The notes: generated from the letters alone by a model not told the origin. 13,271 nucleotides of DNA from Pirellulaceae bacterium (GCA_013002105.1 JABDKS010000828.1:1-13271), one strand, 5' to 3'. Counted from the stretch's first letter, positions 6,711-13,271 are shown. Program-made: numbers and translations.

Positions 6711-6981
6711 GTGCGCAGCTGCAGTGGATATTGCCAAAGAACCCCGTGTCGGAGGATTTTCAACACGATCCACTACCGCATGGCCAATGTATAGGAAGCG
6801 TTCGTGCAAACTGTCACAAAGTGTTTGTGAAATGAAACACTTTGTTTTTACAGTTTCCTGACGAGTTTCCGTGTTCGTCGGTTGTCAAAACATCCTACAG
6901 TGAAGGCCTCTTCTCACTGTTCATGGGGTCGCATACGGATCCCCATGTGCTGCTCTTCTCGTCAAAACAGGAGCCGTAGCG
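6711..6981 (+). other. Structured non-coding leader or small-RNA candidate region
   Basis: No gene is seen in this 271-bp gap, but it contains a run of inverted repeats: 6723-6729 with 6768-6774 (AGTGGAT/ATCCACT) enclosing 6745-6749 with 6763-6767 (CGTGT/ACACG), whose loop shows GGAGG; 6808-6856 (entered separately); 6897-6903 with 6914-6920 (ACAGTGA/TCACTGT); and 6922-6928 with 6941-6947 (CATGGGG/CCCCATG). Such a dense series suggests a folded 5' leader of the gene at 6982 or an independent small RNA. No known riboswitch class was recognised. The frame at 6882-7607 that runs through it looks spurious. Confidence 0.45.
6808..6856 (+). terminator. Long hairpin with internal T-run, terminator- or attenuator-like
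   Basis: CAAAGTGTTT (6817-6826) pairs perfectly with AAACACTTTG (6835-6844) around an 8-nt loop and is followed by TTTTT (6845-6849). An outer AAACTGT (6808-6814) pairs with ACAGTTT (6850-6856). The inner hairpin plus T-run fits an intrinsic terminator read left to right. The outer pairing would extend it to 17 bp. It may stop read-through from the left or end a short RNA. Confidence 0.6.
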
Positions 6982-7698
6982 ATGCTTGTCATGGAACTCT
7001 CTTTGATCGCAATTGGATTGGCCACGGTGTATGCCAATCAACATCGACATGGAATGACCTTCAGTGTGTCGATCTTCTTTTACCTCAGTGCGTTATTACT
7101 AGGCTCGTTTTGGCTGGTTGCTTGCGGGACGGCGTGCTTGGTTTTTGGCTCGATCGAAGCGATGGTAAAGCTGAAGCCGTCAATTCGAATATTGGTTTTG
7201 TCGCTGTTAGTGGCCGCGGTCCTGACACCACTGTCGGTCACACAATGGCTAGAACGGACCTCGGATGCATCCGATACCAATCACCAATCGACGGCACCAA
7301 CGTTCAAAACCGCCCCCGTGTCCTCCAGCGAGCTGAAATTCATGGTGCGTTTGGATGGGATCCCCGAACTCTCCAGCCTTGGTTTAAATGTCCGCAGGCA
7401 GAACTCACAACGATTTGCCCCCGCCAGCATCTCCACGCCGGAAATCCGCGCCCAAGGTGTGATTCATCTCGTCTCCGATTCGTCCGGGCGTACGTCACCC
7501 CCATCCGGCGCGATCTCGCCCATGATCAAGGTACATTGGACGGGAATGATCCAGGCCACCGACGTCTGCCAGGGTTGTTGCCCACAACCAAAAGTGCGGT
7601 TGAATGATTCGGTCCCACAAGGTCAATTGATAGAGGCAATGAAGCCTTCATCGACGCAACCGACCGCTCCTGTGCAGTTGATTGCGAATGTGAATTAG
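6982..7698 (+). CDS. Membrane-anchored hypothetical protein, 238 residues
   Basis: The family is not recognised. The N-terminal third holds about three hydrophobic segments (roughly 3-18, 27-56, 69-88). They are followed by a 150-residue polar domain rich in Ser, Thr and Pro, probably outside the cytoplasm. A Cys cluster VCQGCC (C196, C199, C200) sits late in this domain and might bind a metal or form disulfides, which is inference only. The start is well supported: AGGAG at 6969-6973 lies 8 nt before the ATG at 6982. A second ATG (Met4) is possible. The overlapping frame 6882-7607 is rejected because it lacks a binding site and has shadow-like composition. A hairpin with nine Ts follows 110 bp after the stop, and a structured leader precedes the gene. 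Confidence 0.75.
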   Translation: MLVMELSLIAIGLATVYANQHRHGMTFSVSIFFYLSALLLGSFWLVACGTACLVFGSIEAMVKLKPSIRILVLSLLVAAVLTPLSVTQWLERTSDASDTNHQSTAPTFKTAPVSSSELKFMVRLDGIPELSSLGLNVRRQNSQRFAPASISTPEIRAQGVIHLVSDSSGRTSPPSGAISPMIKVHWTGMIQATDVCQGCCPQPKVRLNDSVPQGQLIEAMKPSSTQPTAPVQLIANVN

Positions 7699-7780
7699 GT
7701 CGACGGATCGACCATGTGTTTTGTGCGTAACGTTGTCAGGCAGCGTATCGGTGGTCGCTTATTTGCGGTGCTAACCCCGA

Positions 7781-7786
7781 TACAAT
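7781..7786 (+). promoter_or_regulatory. Possible -10 box upstream of the DUF4272 gene
   Basis: TACAAT in the context CGATACAATCACG resembles a sigma-70 -10 element. The same TACAATC occurs upstream of the zinc-ribbon gene on the minus strand. The -35 region is weak. If used, the transcript would start near 7793 and include the 7809-7856 hairpin in its leader. Confidence 0.4.
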
Positions 7787-7808
7787 CACGGTGCAACGGA
7801 CGCTCCAG

Positions 7809-7856
7809 TGTCGTCGTTCAACGAGCTTGCTTGTTGAACGCACGACATTTTTTTTT
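7809..7856 (+). terminator. Strong hairpin with nine Ts, terminator or leader attenuator
   Basis: TGTCGT (7809-7814) and GTTCAAC (7816-7822) pair with GTTGAAC (7833-7839) and ACGACA (7842-7847) around a 10-nt loop, and nine Ts follow (7848-7856). This is a textbook intrinsic terminator by sequence. It can end the gene stopping at 7698. Because a TACAAT box lies upstream and a TTG start with a good binding site lies 31 bp downstream, it may instead act inside the leader of the DUF4272 gene. Confidence 0.85.
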
Positions 7857-7874
7857 GACATTGGACACGGCTTC

Positions 7875-7879
7875 GAGGA
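7875..7879 (+). promoter_or_regulatory. Shine-Dalgarno site deciding a TTG start
   Basis: GAGGA lies 8 nt before TTG 7888. The longer frame from ATG 7714 would run through the terminator-like hairpin and has no such site, so this motif sets the preferred start of the DUF4272 protein. Confidence 0.65.
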
Positions 7880-7887
7880 ATCCTGTT

Positions 7888-8916
7888 TTGACGATCTTGG
7901 TTAATGCCTATTCGACACGACTGGATGCCGTCGAACCCACGTTTGAACACGATTTACTCGGTCATCGCGACTACACCGATCCAGAACTGTCCGAACATCT
8001 TCACGGTTTCATCGGATATGTGCTCGATGGCGGCAAACGTGACATGTCGTCGACCCTTTACGCCATCATGCGGCACATCGAACGGGTTCATCATCACTAC
8101 AGCTTCGAGATCGACAAAGAACAACTCGAACCGATGTCCGACTGGGGATGGGAATCCAACGCAATCTTTTATTTGCCCGATGGGACTGTGCGAGATCCGT
8201 CCGGCGCCGTTCTAGTGGATCCCGATACGGGCGAGCCTGCCGAGGAAGCGGAGATTCCCTTCCCAAGCGACGCACGCGAACGAAAACTGCGCAGCGAATC
8301 TCAATTGGTCCAATTGGGGGTGCATACGCCGGAAACTTTGCCACCGGTGATCGGTGAACAAGAGGTGTTATTGCGAGCGGCCGACGATGTGGCATGGCGA
8401 GCGATCGCTTTGTTTATCGTTGCCGTTCGCGCCGAGTCTCTTGCATCCAATCGCCCAATCCCATTGTCGGTGCTAAAAGAAAAGTCGCCGATGGCGTTCG
8501 AGGCGGTCACCGAGATCGAAATGGAGTTCTTGAAATCCGAAGATCCCGACCAACAGGTGGTCGTCAACATGGCCTGGCGATACGAGGCGTTGTATGTCCT
8601 GCAATGGGCGTTGGGTTTTCACGACGATCTGAAATTGGCCGACGAAATTTGTAACGTCCCCGCGGTCGCTCAAGCCATGGTGGACCGCGGCGATCGCCAA
8701 ATCGTGCAAATGGCCCAACTTCGTCCGACCGCTCAGATCCTGGACGCGCTGGACTGGAATCAACGTTCACTATGGGCGGCTCGGCAGGCGCGATTGAACG
8801 ATTCCGACCCGCCGGCCAACTTGGATGGCGGCGTCTTGGTCGAACGACAACACGCATTGAACTGGTTGGTCCGGCTGGAAAACGCCGAGTGGGATGAAGT
8901 CGATACACCGAGTTGA
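7888..8916 (+). CDS. DUF4272 domain-containing protein
   Basis: 342 residues from TTG 7888. The C-terminal half shows the DUF4272 pattern: an Arg-rich segment (WRAIALFIVAVRAESL), then WRYEALYVLQWALGF, then LRPTAQILDALDWNQRSLWAAR, ending with VLVERQHALNWLVRLENAEWDEVDT. The N-terminal part (about 1-130; TILVNAYST, FIGYVLDGG, RHIERVHHHYSFEI, AIFYLPDGTVRDP) is a conserved-looking extension of unknown role. It is soluble, with no signal peptide or membrane helix. The frame is open up to ATG 7714, but those 58 codons cross a hairpin with nine Ts and look non-coding, and a GAGGA site lies just before the TTG. The biochemical function of DUF4272 is not established; no catalytic motif is evident. It is convergent with the gene at 8949-10133, with a 32-bp gap and no terminator seen there. 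Confidence 0.82.
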   Translation: MTILVNAYSTRLDAVEPTFEHDLLGHRDYTDPELSEHLHGFIGYVLDGGKRDMSSTLYAIMRHIERVHHHYSFEIDKEQLEPMSDWGWESNAIFYLPDGTVRDPSGAVLVDPDTGEPAEEAEIPFPSDARERKLRSESQLVQLGVHTPETLPPVIGEQEVLLRAADDVAWRAIALFIVAVRAESLASNRPIPLSVLKEKSPMAFEAVTEIEMEFLKSEDPDQQVVVNMAWRYEALYVLQWALGFHDDLKLADEICNVPAVAQAMVDRGDRQIVQMAQLRPTAQILDALDWNQRSLWAARQARLNDSDPPANLDGGVLVERQHALNWLVRLENAEWDEVDTPS

Positions 8917-8948
8917 TGCTAACTACAACCGCTCACCCGTAACCATGC

Positions 8949-10133
8949 TTATTGATTGGACGTCGATGGTCGGTTGCTAGACGAATCAATCGGTGTCGGC
9001 TCCGATGACAATTCTCGCTGCCCGTCCGCGATTGGCTCTTCGAGCGATTCTGAATCGTCATCGCTGGACGTCAACCATCCGCGAACACCACGCCATGCTT
9101 TACCGATCATCCGACCGGTAATCAATTCTTCGGTCCAGGTCTCACGTTCGTCGGCAAAGTTTTGCCAAACGGCATCCAGATAGGGCGTCGACGCTTGCGA
9201 TAGCGTGGCATACAGTCCGTGCTCGCTGATCTCGTCCAGTGCGTCGCTGTAATGACCGACAATGTGCTGATCAAACAGGTTGCTGGCCACCGAAACGGAT
9301 GACAGCGCGCCGCGCGTTGTCAATGAAATCCGGTTCATGGCAAACATCGTCATCGTGGTGCTGACGTCCCACAGCCCCACGTCCGCTTCGGTGGCTGCCG
9401 ATTCCATCTCCTGCCACATTCGCGCCACCTCGCTCTGCGGCATCAGCTTGCGTGGATCCACGTTGCTGATCTCTTCGCTCAGTTGTGCGATCGTTGTCGT
9501 GATTCCCGTGATGCTGATCGGCGGTGTATCCATCGCGTCGGCAGCACGATTGCTTGTTTTCTGTAACGCATTGACCAGATCGTTGACATGATCGATGCTC
9601 GATTCGGCGTCGATGATGCCTTCGCGTTTTAGCTCCTCGCTAAGCTCCTTCAAATATTGGCTGGAGCCGTAGGCCAAATCGCTGAACACGGCCAAGACCG
9701 TGATGGGAGACAAGTGCAGTGTGGCCGCACCGGCAACATCCAATAAACCGCCAACCGCCTTTTGGGCCAATTGACCCTCGGCCGTGGTCTCGCCGTCGTC
9801 GTTTGTTGTCACACCACCAACATCGTGGACCATCATGTCCAAGGCTTGCTGGACAAAAACCGTATAGCTCCGCGACGTACGGAAGACGCTGGGAATCACC
9901 CGCGCGGCTGTTTCGTTGACCAGGCCGCCCACCACCGCCGATGCACTCCGGGCCGTACGTTCAGGAAGCGTTAGGCCATAGGTCAACAAGCCCAGTAACG
10001 ATCCGTCATCACTTGGTGGAACCGCCGAATTGTCCGTCCCTGTCATGTTTGTCGGCGGTTGGATCTCGCGTTCGGCTCCCGCTCGGTCTGTCGACTGGTG
10101 TGGTGGTTGCGAATCGTGAGGAAGACGCGTCAT
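8949..10133 (-). CDS. Conserved planctomycete-type protein of unknown function
   Basis: 394 residues from the ATG at 10133. A disordered, polar N-terminus (about 1-55) leads into a conserved-looking core: LLGLLTYGLTLPERTARSAS, AVVGGLVNETAARVIP, SYTVFVQQALDMMVHDVGGV, then AQKAVGGLLDVAGAATLHLSP. A helical, partly amphipathic middle and an acidic Ser-rich tail follow. I recall similar unnamed proteins in planctomycetes, starting with an LPER-type motif, but cannot give a family name. The Gly/Ala-rich segment about 120-160 is moderately hydrophobic and could associate with membranes, a little like EcsC-family proteins; this resemblance is weak. The frame extends up to 10253, but that stretch includes palindromic repeat DNA. 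An AAGGA site (complement of 10141-10145) lies 7 nt before the ATG at 10133, so that start is chosen. No function is proposed. Confidence 0.75.
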   Translation of the reverse strand: MTRLPHDSQPPHQSTDRAGAEREIQPPTNMTGTDNSAVPPSDDGSLLGLLTYGLTLPERTARSASAVVGGLVNETAARVIPSVFRTSRSYTVFVQQALDMMVHDVGGVTTNDDGETTAEGQLAQKAVGGLLDVAGAATLHLSPITVLAVFSDLAYGSSQYLKELSEELKREGIIDAESSIDHVNDLVNALQKTSNRAADAMDTPPISITGITTTIAQLSEEISNVDPRKLMPQSEVARMWQEMESAATEADVGLWDVSTTMTMFAMNRISLTTRGALSSVSVASNLFDQHIVGHYSDALDEISEHGLYATLSQASTPYLDAVWQNFADERETWTEELITGRMIGKAWRGVRGWLTSSDDDSESLEEPIADGQRELSSEPTPIDSSSNRPSTSNQ

Positions 10134-10140
10134 CCTTGAA

Positions 10141-10145
10141 TCCTT
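10141..10145 (-). promoter_or_regulatory. Shine-Dalgarno site deciding the start at 10133
   Basis: The minus strand reads AAGGA, 7 nt before the ATG at 10133. It favours this start over the longer frame that begins inside the palindromic repeat at 10253. Confidence 0.55.
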
Positions 10146-10229
10146 CGTGAATACTGTTCTGACAAAATAGGGACTGGTGATGTGAGCCAACGGCGCAAGT
10201 GCGTTTGAAATGTCTCGTAGGCCAGTCAT

Positions 10230-10281
10230 GTAGGCCAGGACCTGTCCTGGCAAAGGCGCGCCAGGACAGGTCCTGGCCTAC
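10230..10281. repeat. 52-bp palindrome made of two inverted copies of the dispersed repeat
   Basis: The 22 nt at 10230-10251 (GTAG followed by the GCCAGGAC-CT-GTCCTGGC core) are repeated as an exact reverse complement at 10260-10281, with an 8-nt spacer. The centre contains GGCGCGCC (10255-10262). Each arm is itself palindromic, and the left arm is identical to 4967-4988. A partial third copy (CGTAGGCCAG) lies at 10216-10225. It sits between two minus-strand genes. Confidence 0.95.
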
Positions 10282-10312
10282 GATCAACCAATAACAATGA
10301 AAAAACGGCAAG

Positions 10313-10337
10313 AAAAAGCGTGAGAACGTGTGTCACG
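10313..10337 (-). terminator. Weak terminator candidate downstream of the zinc-ribbon gene
   Basis: On the minus strand CGTGA (10337-10333) pairs with TCACG (10323-10319) around a 9-nt loop, followed by CTTTTTC. The stem is only 5 bp. The 152-bp gap between the two minus-strand genes also holds the large palindrome, which may be the stronger hairpin. Confidence 0.3.
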
Positions 10338-10405
10338 AACCGTTACGCCCGATGAATGCTGGGCATATTGACGCCGGCCCCCGTTTTTCCTCGTGCAAAT
10401 CCGGA

Positions 10406-12406
10406 CTATTTCAGTGGCACCGAACCACTTAACCGAACCGTGTTGTCACCTACGATTTCACCCACCGCGATGACTTCGGATTGATCCGCGGGCTGACTGC
10501 CGCCCTCTGCCGGAGCAACTTTGATCGCCGTCCCGTCTGACAACGTGATTGTCTCCGCGTCGGCACTGTACGTCCCGGTCATCAGTACTCCGTCGGTCGG
10601 TCGCTTCGAGTATTTCATCCATTGCGTCACGGTACTGGCACCAAAAAGGTTCAACAGCGACGATTCTTTGACGGAAGTCAAAAGGTCTGTCACGGCCGCA
10701 CTTTGATCGGCGTCGGCGAACGTCCCCACTTTGGAAAGCTGAACGTACGTTTGCGCGATATCACGCTTGGTGCCTTCGCCCGCCGCCTGCTTGGCGATCA
10801 GACCTTGAACGGCCTGGTCAGCGTCGCCAATCGCCGTGGTCAATTCGGATGAATCCGCTGCTGCGGGTGCTGTCGCAGGAGGAATCTCGGGGGCAGCGAT
10901 TTCAGGCATACTCAATTCAGGTTCAGGTGTCGCGGGCTCAGGTTCAGGTGTCGCGGGCTCAGGTTCAGGCGTACTGCGATCAACCACCGCGGGATCAGCC
11001 AATTCAGGTGCAGCCAAATCGTCCTCCGGCATTGTTGGTTGGCCCGTTGGCACATCGTCATCTGCAGCCCCCGGTCCGAATGGATCATCGCCTGCCACAC
11101 CGGTGTCGGCGGATCCGTCGCTGCTGGTTGTTTCATCGACCGACGGTGTCGCGGGCGCGTCCGAAAACGGATCGATCGGGTCAGTCGCCGGGCTTGCGCC
11201 CGCTCCCGGCAAGGAAAAGCCGGAGTTTGCATCGGTCGTCTCAGGTGATGGAGCGTCCAGCGGTTCGGGCGCCATCAAAGTATCCGGAGCGTCCAATTCG
11301 CCGATTGTCACGGGTTCCAGATTGTCTGCCGCAGGTAACGCCGGTAGACCGGTGTCCGCGTCGTCCGGTTGCATATCTTCGACCAAATCGGCAATGTCGC
11401 TGCCCGGTGCAACCAAAGAACTGGATCCTTGTCGCGCATTGTTCTGCAGCGAGGAACCAAACGCACGCGGAGGGTTGCGGGGGGAAGGCCCCACATCGGA
11501 AGCCACGACTGATGGTTTGCCGGCACTGCTGTAGGTGCCGTCGAACGGATAAAAACCAAGGTTCGGTGCTTTACCGGCGACCAAGAGAATACCACCGGCC
11601 AGCGGCAATGCGATCAACGGACCCAACGCGATTCCGCCGAGAGTACGAAGCGGCGAACTTTTCTTGGCACTGGCAGACTTTCGTTTCCGAACTTTCAACG
11701 GTTGCACATCGTTGCTGATTCCGACGTCGGAGTAGTCCTCCATTGGATCTTCTTCGACCAACAACGGACCTTGCGAATCGCCATCGGCATGTTCGTCAGC
11801 ATCCGCGTCGTATGCATCCTCGTCGTACGCGTCGTCACTATCGACCGACGATGCGACGGCACCTTTGCTCGCGCCTTCTTGGTCTACCCACGTATCCAAG
11901 ATCACCGTCTTGTCGTCATCGTAATCTCCGTCCGCTTCATTCTCGGCATCGGCGATATCGTCATCCGAAAAACCCTCTTCAAACGCGTTTAAGTCTTCCG
12001 CATCGTATTGCTCGTCGGAGTCGGCCAATGGACCGCCATCCAAAATCACCGCCGGGTCATCCAGTTCATCTAAGTCAGCGATGTCGCTCAAGTCGTTTTC
12101 GTCGTCGCTGACATCGGCAATCCCCAAAGCGGCATCGCCAACCGACGGAGCCGTAAAGAAAGGATTGTCATCGGCAAGTCCCGGGTCACCCGGCACATTG
12201 GCCGCGGCGCGGGCCGGCGACTGCGAAAGGATCAACGGTTGACCATCACCGTCCATCAAATTGACAACCGGCGGCAGTTGCTGAACGATCTCTTCGACCG
12301 GAAAGGTCTCGCGGCACAGCGGGCACTGAGCGTAGGCGCCGCTGGGAATTTGATCGGTCGGAATCCTGATGGATTCGGTACATCGAGGGCAGTTCGTGGT
12401 AATCAT
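10406..12406 (-). CDS. Zinc-ribbon, acidic, single-pass membrane protein (666 residues)
   Basis: The N-terminus is a zinc ribbon of the MJ0042 finger type: CPRC at 6-9 and CPLC at 28-31. A long Asp/Glu-rich segment (about 95-235) follows, then a basic patch (VRKRKSASAKK, about 239-249) and one transmembrane helix (about 255-277). By the positive-inside rule the zinc ribbon and acidic part are cytoplasmic. The outer part (about 280-520) is Pro/Ala/Asp/Ser-rich and disordered, including a PEPEPAT tandem repeat at 480-497. A small C-terminal region (about 520-666) looks folded and ends in a beta-rich segment (GVLMTGTYSADAETITLSDG). Proteins with this finger followed by disorder and one helix are common in planctomycetes, but their role is unknown. 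The start has AGGTG a few bases upstream and a TACAAT box about 37 bp upstream. The gene appears to be its own transcript. Confidence 0.85.
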   Translation of the reverse strand: MITTNCPRCTESIRIPTDQIPSGAYAQCPLCRETFPVEEIVQQLPPVVNLMDGDGQPLILSQSPARAAANVPGDPGLADDNPFFTAPSVGDAALGIADVSDDENDLSDIADLDELDDPAVILDGGPLADSDEQYDAEDLNAFEEGFSDDDIADAENEADGDYDDDKTVILDTWVDQEGASKGAVASSVDSDDAYDEDAYDADADEHADGDSQGPLLVEEDPMEDYSDVGISNDVQPLKVRKRKSASAKKSSPLRTLGGIALGPLIALPLAGGILLVAGKAPNLGFYPFDGTYSSAGKPSVVASDVGPSPRNPPRAFGSSLQNNARQGSSSLVAPGSDIADLVEDMQPDDADTGLPALPAADNLEPVTIGELDAPDTLMAPEPLDAPSPETTDANSGFSLPGAGASPATDPIDPFSDAPATPSVDETTSSDGSADTGVAGDDPFGPGAADDDVPTGQPTMPEDDLAAPELADPAVVDRSTPEPEPATPEPEPATPEPELSMPEIAAPEIPPATAPAAADSSELTTAIGDADQAVQGLIAKQAAGEGTKRDIAQTYVQLSKVGTFADADQSAAVTDLLTSVKESSLLNLFGASTVTQWMKYSKRPTDGVLMTGTYSADAETITLSDGTAIKVAPAEGGSQPADQSEVIAVGEIVGDNTVRLSGSVPLK
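10920..10971. repeat. 21-bp tandem repeat inside the zinc-ribbon protein gene
   Basis: Two identical 21-bp units (10920-10940 and 10941-10961, GGTTCAGGTGTCGCGGGCTC plus A) and a 10-bp partial third encode PEPEPAT repeats on the minus strand. The length is a multiple of three, so copy number may vary without breaking the frame. Confidence 0.9.
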
Positions 12407-12443
12407 GTGTCACCTGAGAGTCGATTCTTTTACGGGTCTCACG

Positions 12444-12449
12444 ATTGTA
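12444..12449 (-). promoter_or_regulatory. Possible -10 box for the zinc-ribbon protein gene
   Basis: The minus strand reads TACAAT in the context GTTACAATCGTG, about 37 bp before the ATG at 12406. No good -35 is seen. The 136-bp gap after the M32 gene otherwise holds no recognisable feature and no clear terminator. Confidence 0.4.
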
Positions 12450-12542
12450 ACCGCTGATGACCGGTAGATTAGGGCTCTAAATCGATCGTGGCAGGGCGTT
12501 TTTCTGTGACGAACGTCCCAAATCGGTCGAACCTCCCGCGAA

Positions 12543-13271
12543 TCAAAGACCGTACAGTGGACGTAATTTCGTGTTTAGATAGCGAATCAGATGCTCCGCA
12601 CTCAGATCCGATCCCGTCGCGCGATGAACCAATTCGTTTCCGCCATAGCACTGCCCCCAGCGGTGAACGTTCTGACGCAACCATTGCAGCAGTGGCTCGA
12701 ACTCGCCTTTGGCAAACATCGCGTCCAGAGAGCCCAGATCCTGATCGGCTTTGTCGTAAAGCTGAGCGCTGACCAAATTTCCGAGCGTGTAGGTGGGAAA
12801 ATAACCAAACAGTCCGGCGCTCCAATGGACGTCTTGCAAAACACCCTCGGCGTCCGATGGTGGGACAATGCCCAAATCATTCTCGTACCGGTCATTCCAC
12901 GCTTGGGGTAATTGGTCAACCGACAGCGTCCCGGCAATCAATTGTCGTTCCAGATCAAAACGGATCAGAATGTGCAGGTTGTACGTTGCCTCGTCGGCTT
13001 CCACCCGAATCAAACTCGGCTCGACCGTGTTGACGGCGAAATAGAATTCATCCAAAGACGTGTCTGCCAATGCAGATGCAAACGTCCGCTGCGCGTCTTG
13101 GTAGATCCAATCCCAAAACGGTCGACCGCGTCCCACCTGATTCTCCCACATTCGCGACTGTGATTCATGGATTCCCAGTGACGTGTACGTTCCCGGCGGC
13201 AACCCAAACCAGTCATCCGTGCGAAGGCCTTGTTCGTACATCCCATGACCGACTTCGTGCAACGTCCCGAA
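12543..13271 (-). CDS. M32-family carboxypeptidase (Taq-like), C-terminal part
   Basis: The gene runs off the right edge. The visible part (about 242 residues) begins FGTLHEVGHGMYEQGL, which holds the zinc-binding HEXXH. It continues with the M32 hallmark HESQSR, the conserved RVEADEATYNLHILIRFDLE, and GYFPTYTLGN near the C-terminus. M32 enzymes are about 500 residues, so roughly the first half lies outside. These are cytosolic metallocarboxypeptidases that remove C-terminal residues from peptides with broad specificity. Catalytic Glu and both His of HEXXH are present, and the second zinc-ligand motif is intact, so the enzyme is probably active. An apparent TTG start at 13262 is internal, not real. 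The gene is followed after 136 bp by the zinc-ribbon gene on the same strand; the gap contains a TACAAT box, so the two are probably separate transcripts. Confidence 0.94.
   Translation of the reverse strand, partial: FGTLHEVGHGMYEQGLRTDDWFGLPPGTYTSLGIHESQSRMWENQVGRGRPFWDWIYQDAQRTFASALADTSLDEFYFAVNTVEPSLIRVEADEATYNLHILIRFDLERQLIAGTLSVDQLPQAWNDRYENDLGIVPPSDAEGVLQDVHWSAGLFGYFPTYTLGNLVSAQLYDKADQDLGSLDAMFAKGEFEPLLQWLRQNVHRWGQCYGGNELVHRATGSDLSAEHLIRYLNTKLRPLYGL

Noticed and set aside
6882..7607. 241-codon frame overlapping the membrane protein gene
   Set aside because: It has Cys/Arg/Trp-rich shadow composition and no binding site. The 6982 frame has AGGAG and clear membrane segments.
7855..7860. 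TTGACA as a -35 box
   Set aside because: It matches the consensus but overlaps the T-run of the hairpin, and no -10 lies 16-18 bp downstream before the start codon.
7714..7887. Longer N-terminus for the DUF4272 protein from ATG 7714
   Set aside because: It crosses a terminator-like hairpin with nine Ts and lacks a ribosome binding site; TTG 7888 has GAGGA at 8-nt spacing.
10134..10253. Longer N-terminus for the gene ending at 8949
   Set aside because: It begins inside the 52-bp palindrome; the ATG at 10133 has an AAGGA site.
10836..11718. Long plus-strand frames (232 and 289 codons) opposite the zinc-ribbon gene
   Set aside because: They are antisense shadows of low-complexity Pro/Ala/Asp codons; composition is Ser/Gly or Arg/Pro only and there is no start signal.
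13260..13262. TTG as the start of the M32 gene
   Set aside because: The frame continues to the window edge as FGTLHEVGH, the expected M32 sequence before HEXXH, so the start lies outside.

Overview
The window looks like a stretch of a planctomycete chromosome, most likely of the Pirellulales (Rhodopirellula-like) group. I infer this from several things seen together: moderately GC-rich DNA, loosely packed genes on both strands, Shine-Dalgarno motifs at only some genes, many GATCC/CGAT-rich coding stretches, a long acidic protein with an N-terminal zinc ribbon, a large multihaem cytochrome c, and short dispersed palindromes in intergenic DNA. No rRNA, tRNA, transposase, CRISPR array or phage gene was seen.

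Layout. Positions 1-390 are non-coding and rich in inverted repeats. A seven-helix M48 metallopeptidase (391-1668, +) follows. Its 3' end overlaps, tail to tail by 100 bp, a small four-helix His-containing membrane protein (1569-2003, -). That protein is the second gene of a tight operon headed by a heptahaem cytochrome c with membrane anchors at both ends (2023-4236, -). Together they look like a membrane cytochrome b/cytochrome c electron-transfer module. Divergent to it is a thiol peroxidase, tpx (4426-4941, +). Next come a pair of palindromic repeats (4967-5039) and the tRNA uridine hydroxylase/rhodanese trhO (5059-6105, +), whose C-terminus carries an in-frame 24-bp minisatellite. A small unrecognised protein (6221-6637, +) ends in a good intrinsic terminator.

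From 6662 to 6981 there is a non-coding stretch with a series of hairpins, leading into an unrecognised membrane-anchored protein (6982-7698, +). A -10-like box and a hairpin with nine Ts precede a DUF4272 protein (about 7888-8916, +), which probably starts at TTG. On the minus strand lie a conserved protein of unknown function (8949-10133), a 52-bp near-perfect palindrome built from the same repeat family as at 4967, a 666-residue zinc-ribbon/acidic/single-pass membrane protein (10406-12406), and the C-terminal half of an M32 carboxypeptidase that runs off the right edge (12543-13271).

How the genes fit together. The only clear functional unit is the cytochrome pair. tpx and trhO are general oxidative-stress and tRNA-modification genes and are probably transcribed independently. 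The remaining genes are mostly single transcription units. The more unusual material is the cytochrome module, the structured non-coding regions (1-240, 6662-6947, 7809-7856), the dispersed palindromes, and in-frame minisatellites in three proteins (24, 15 and 21 bp).
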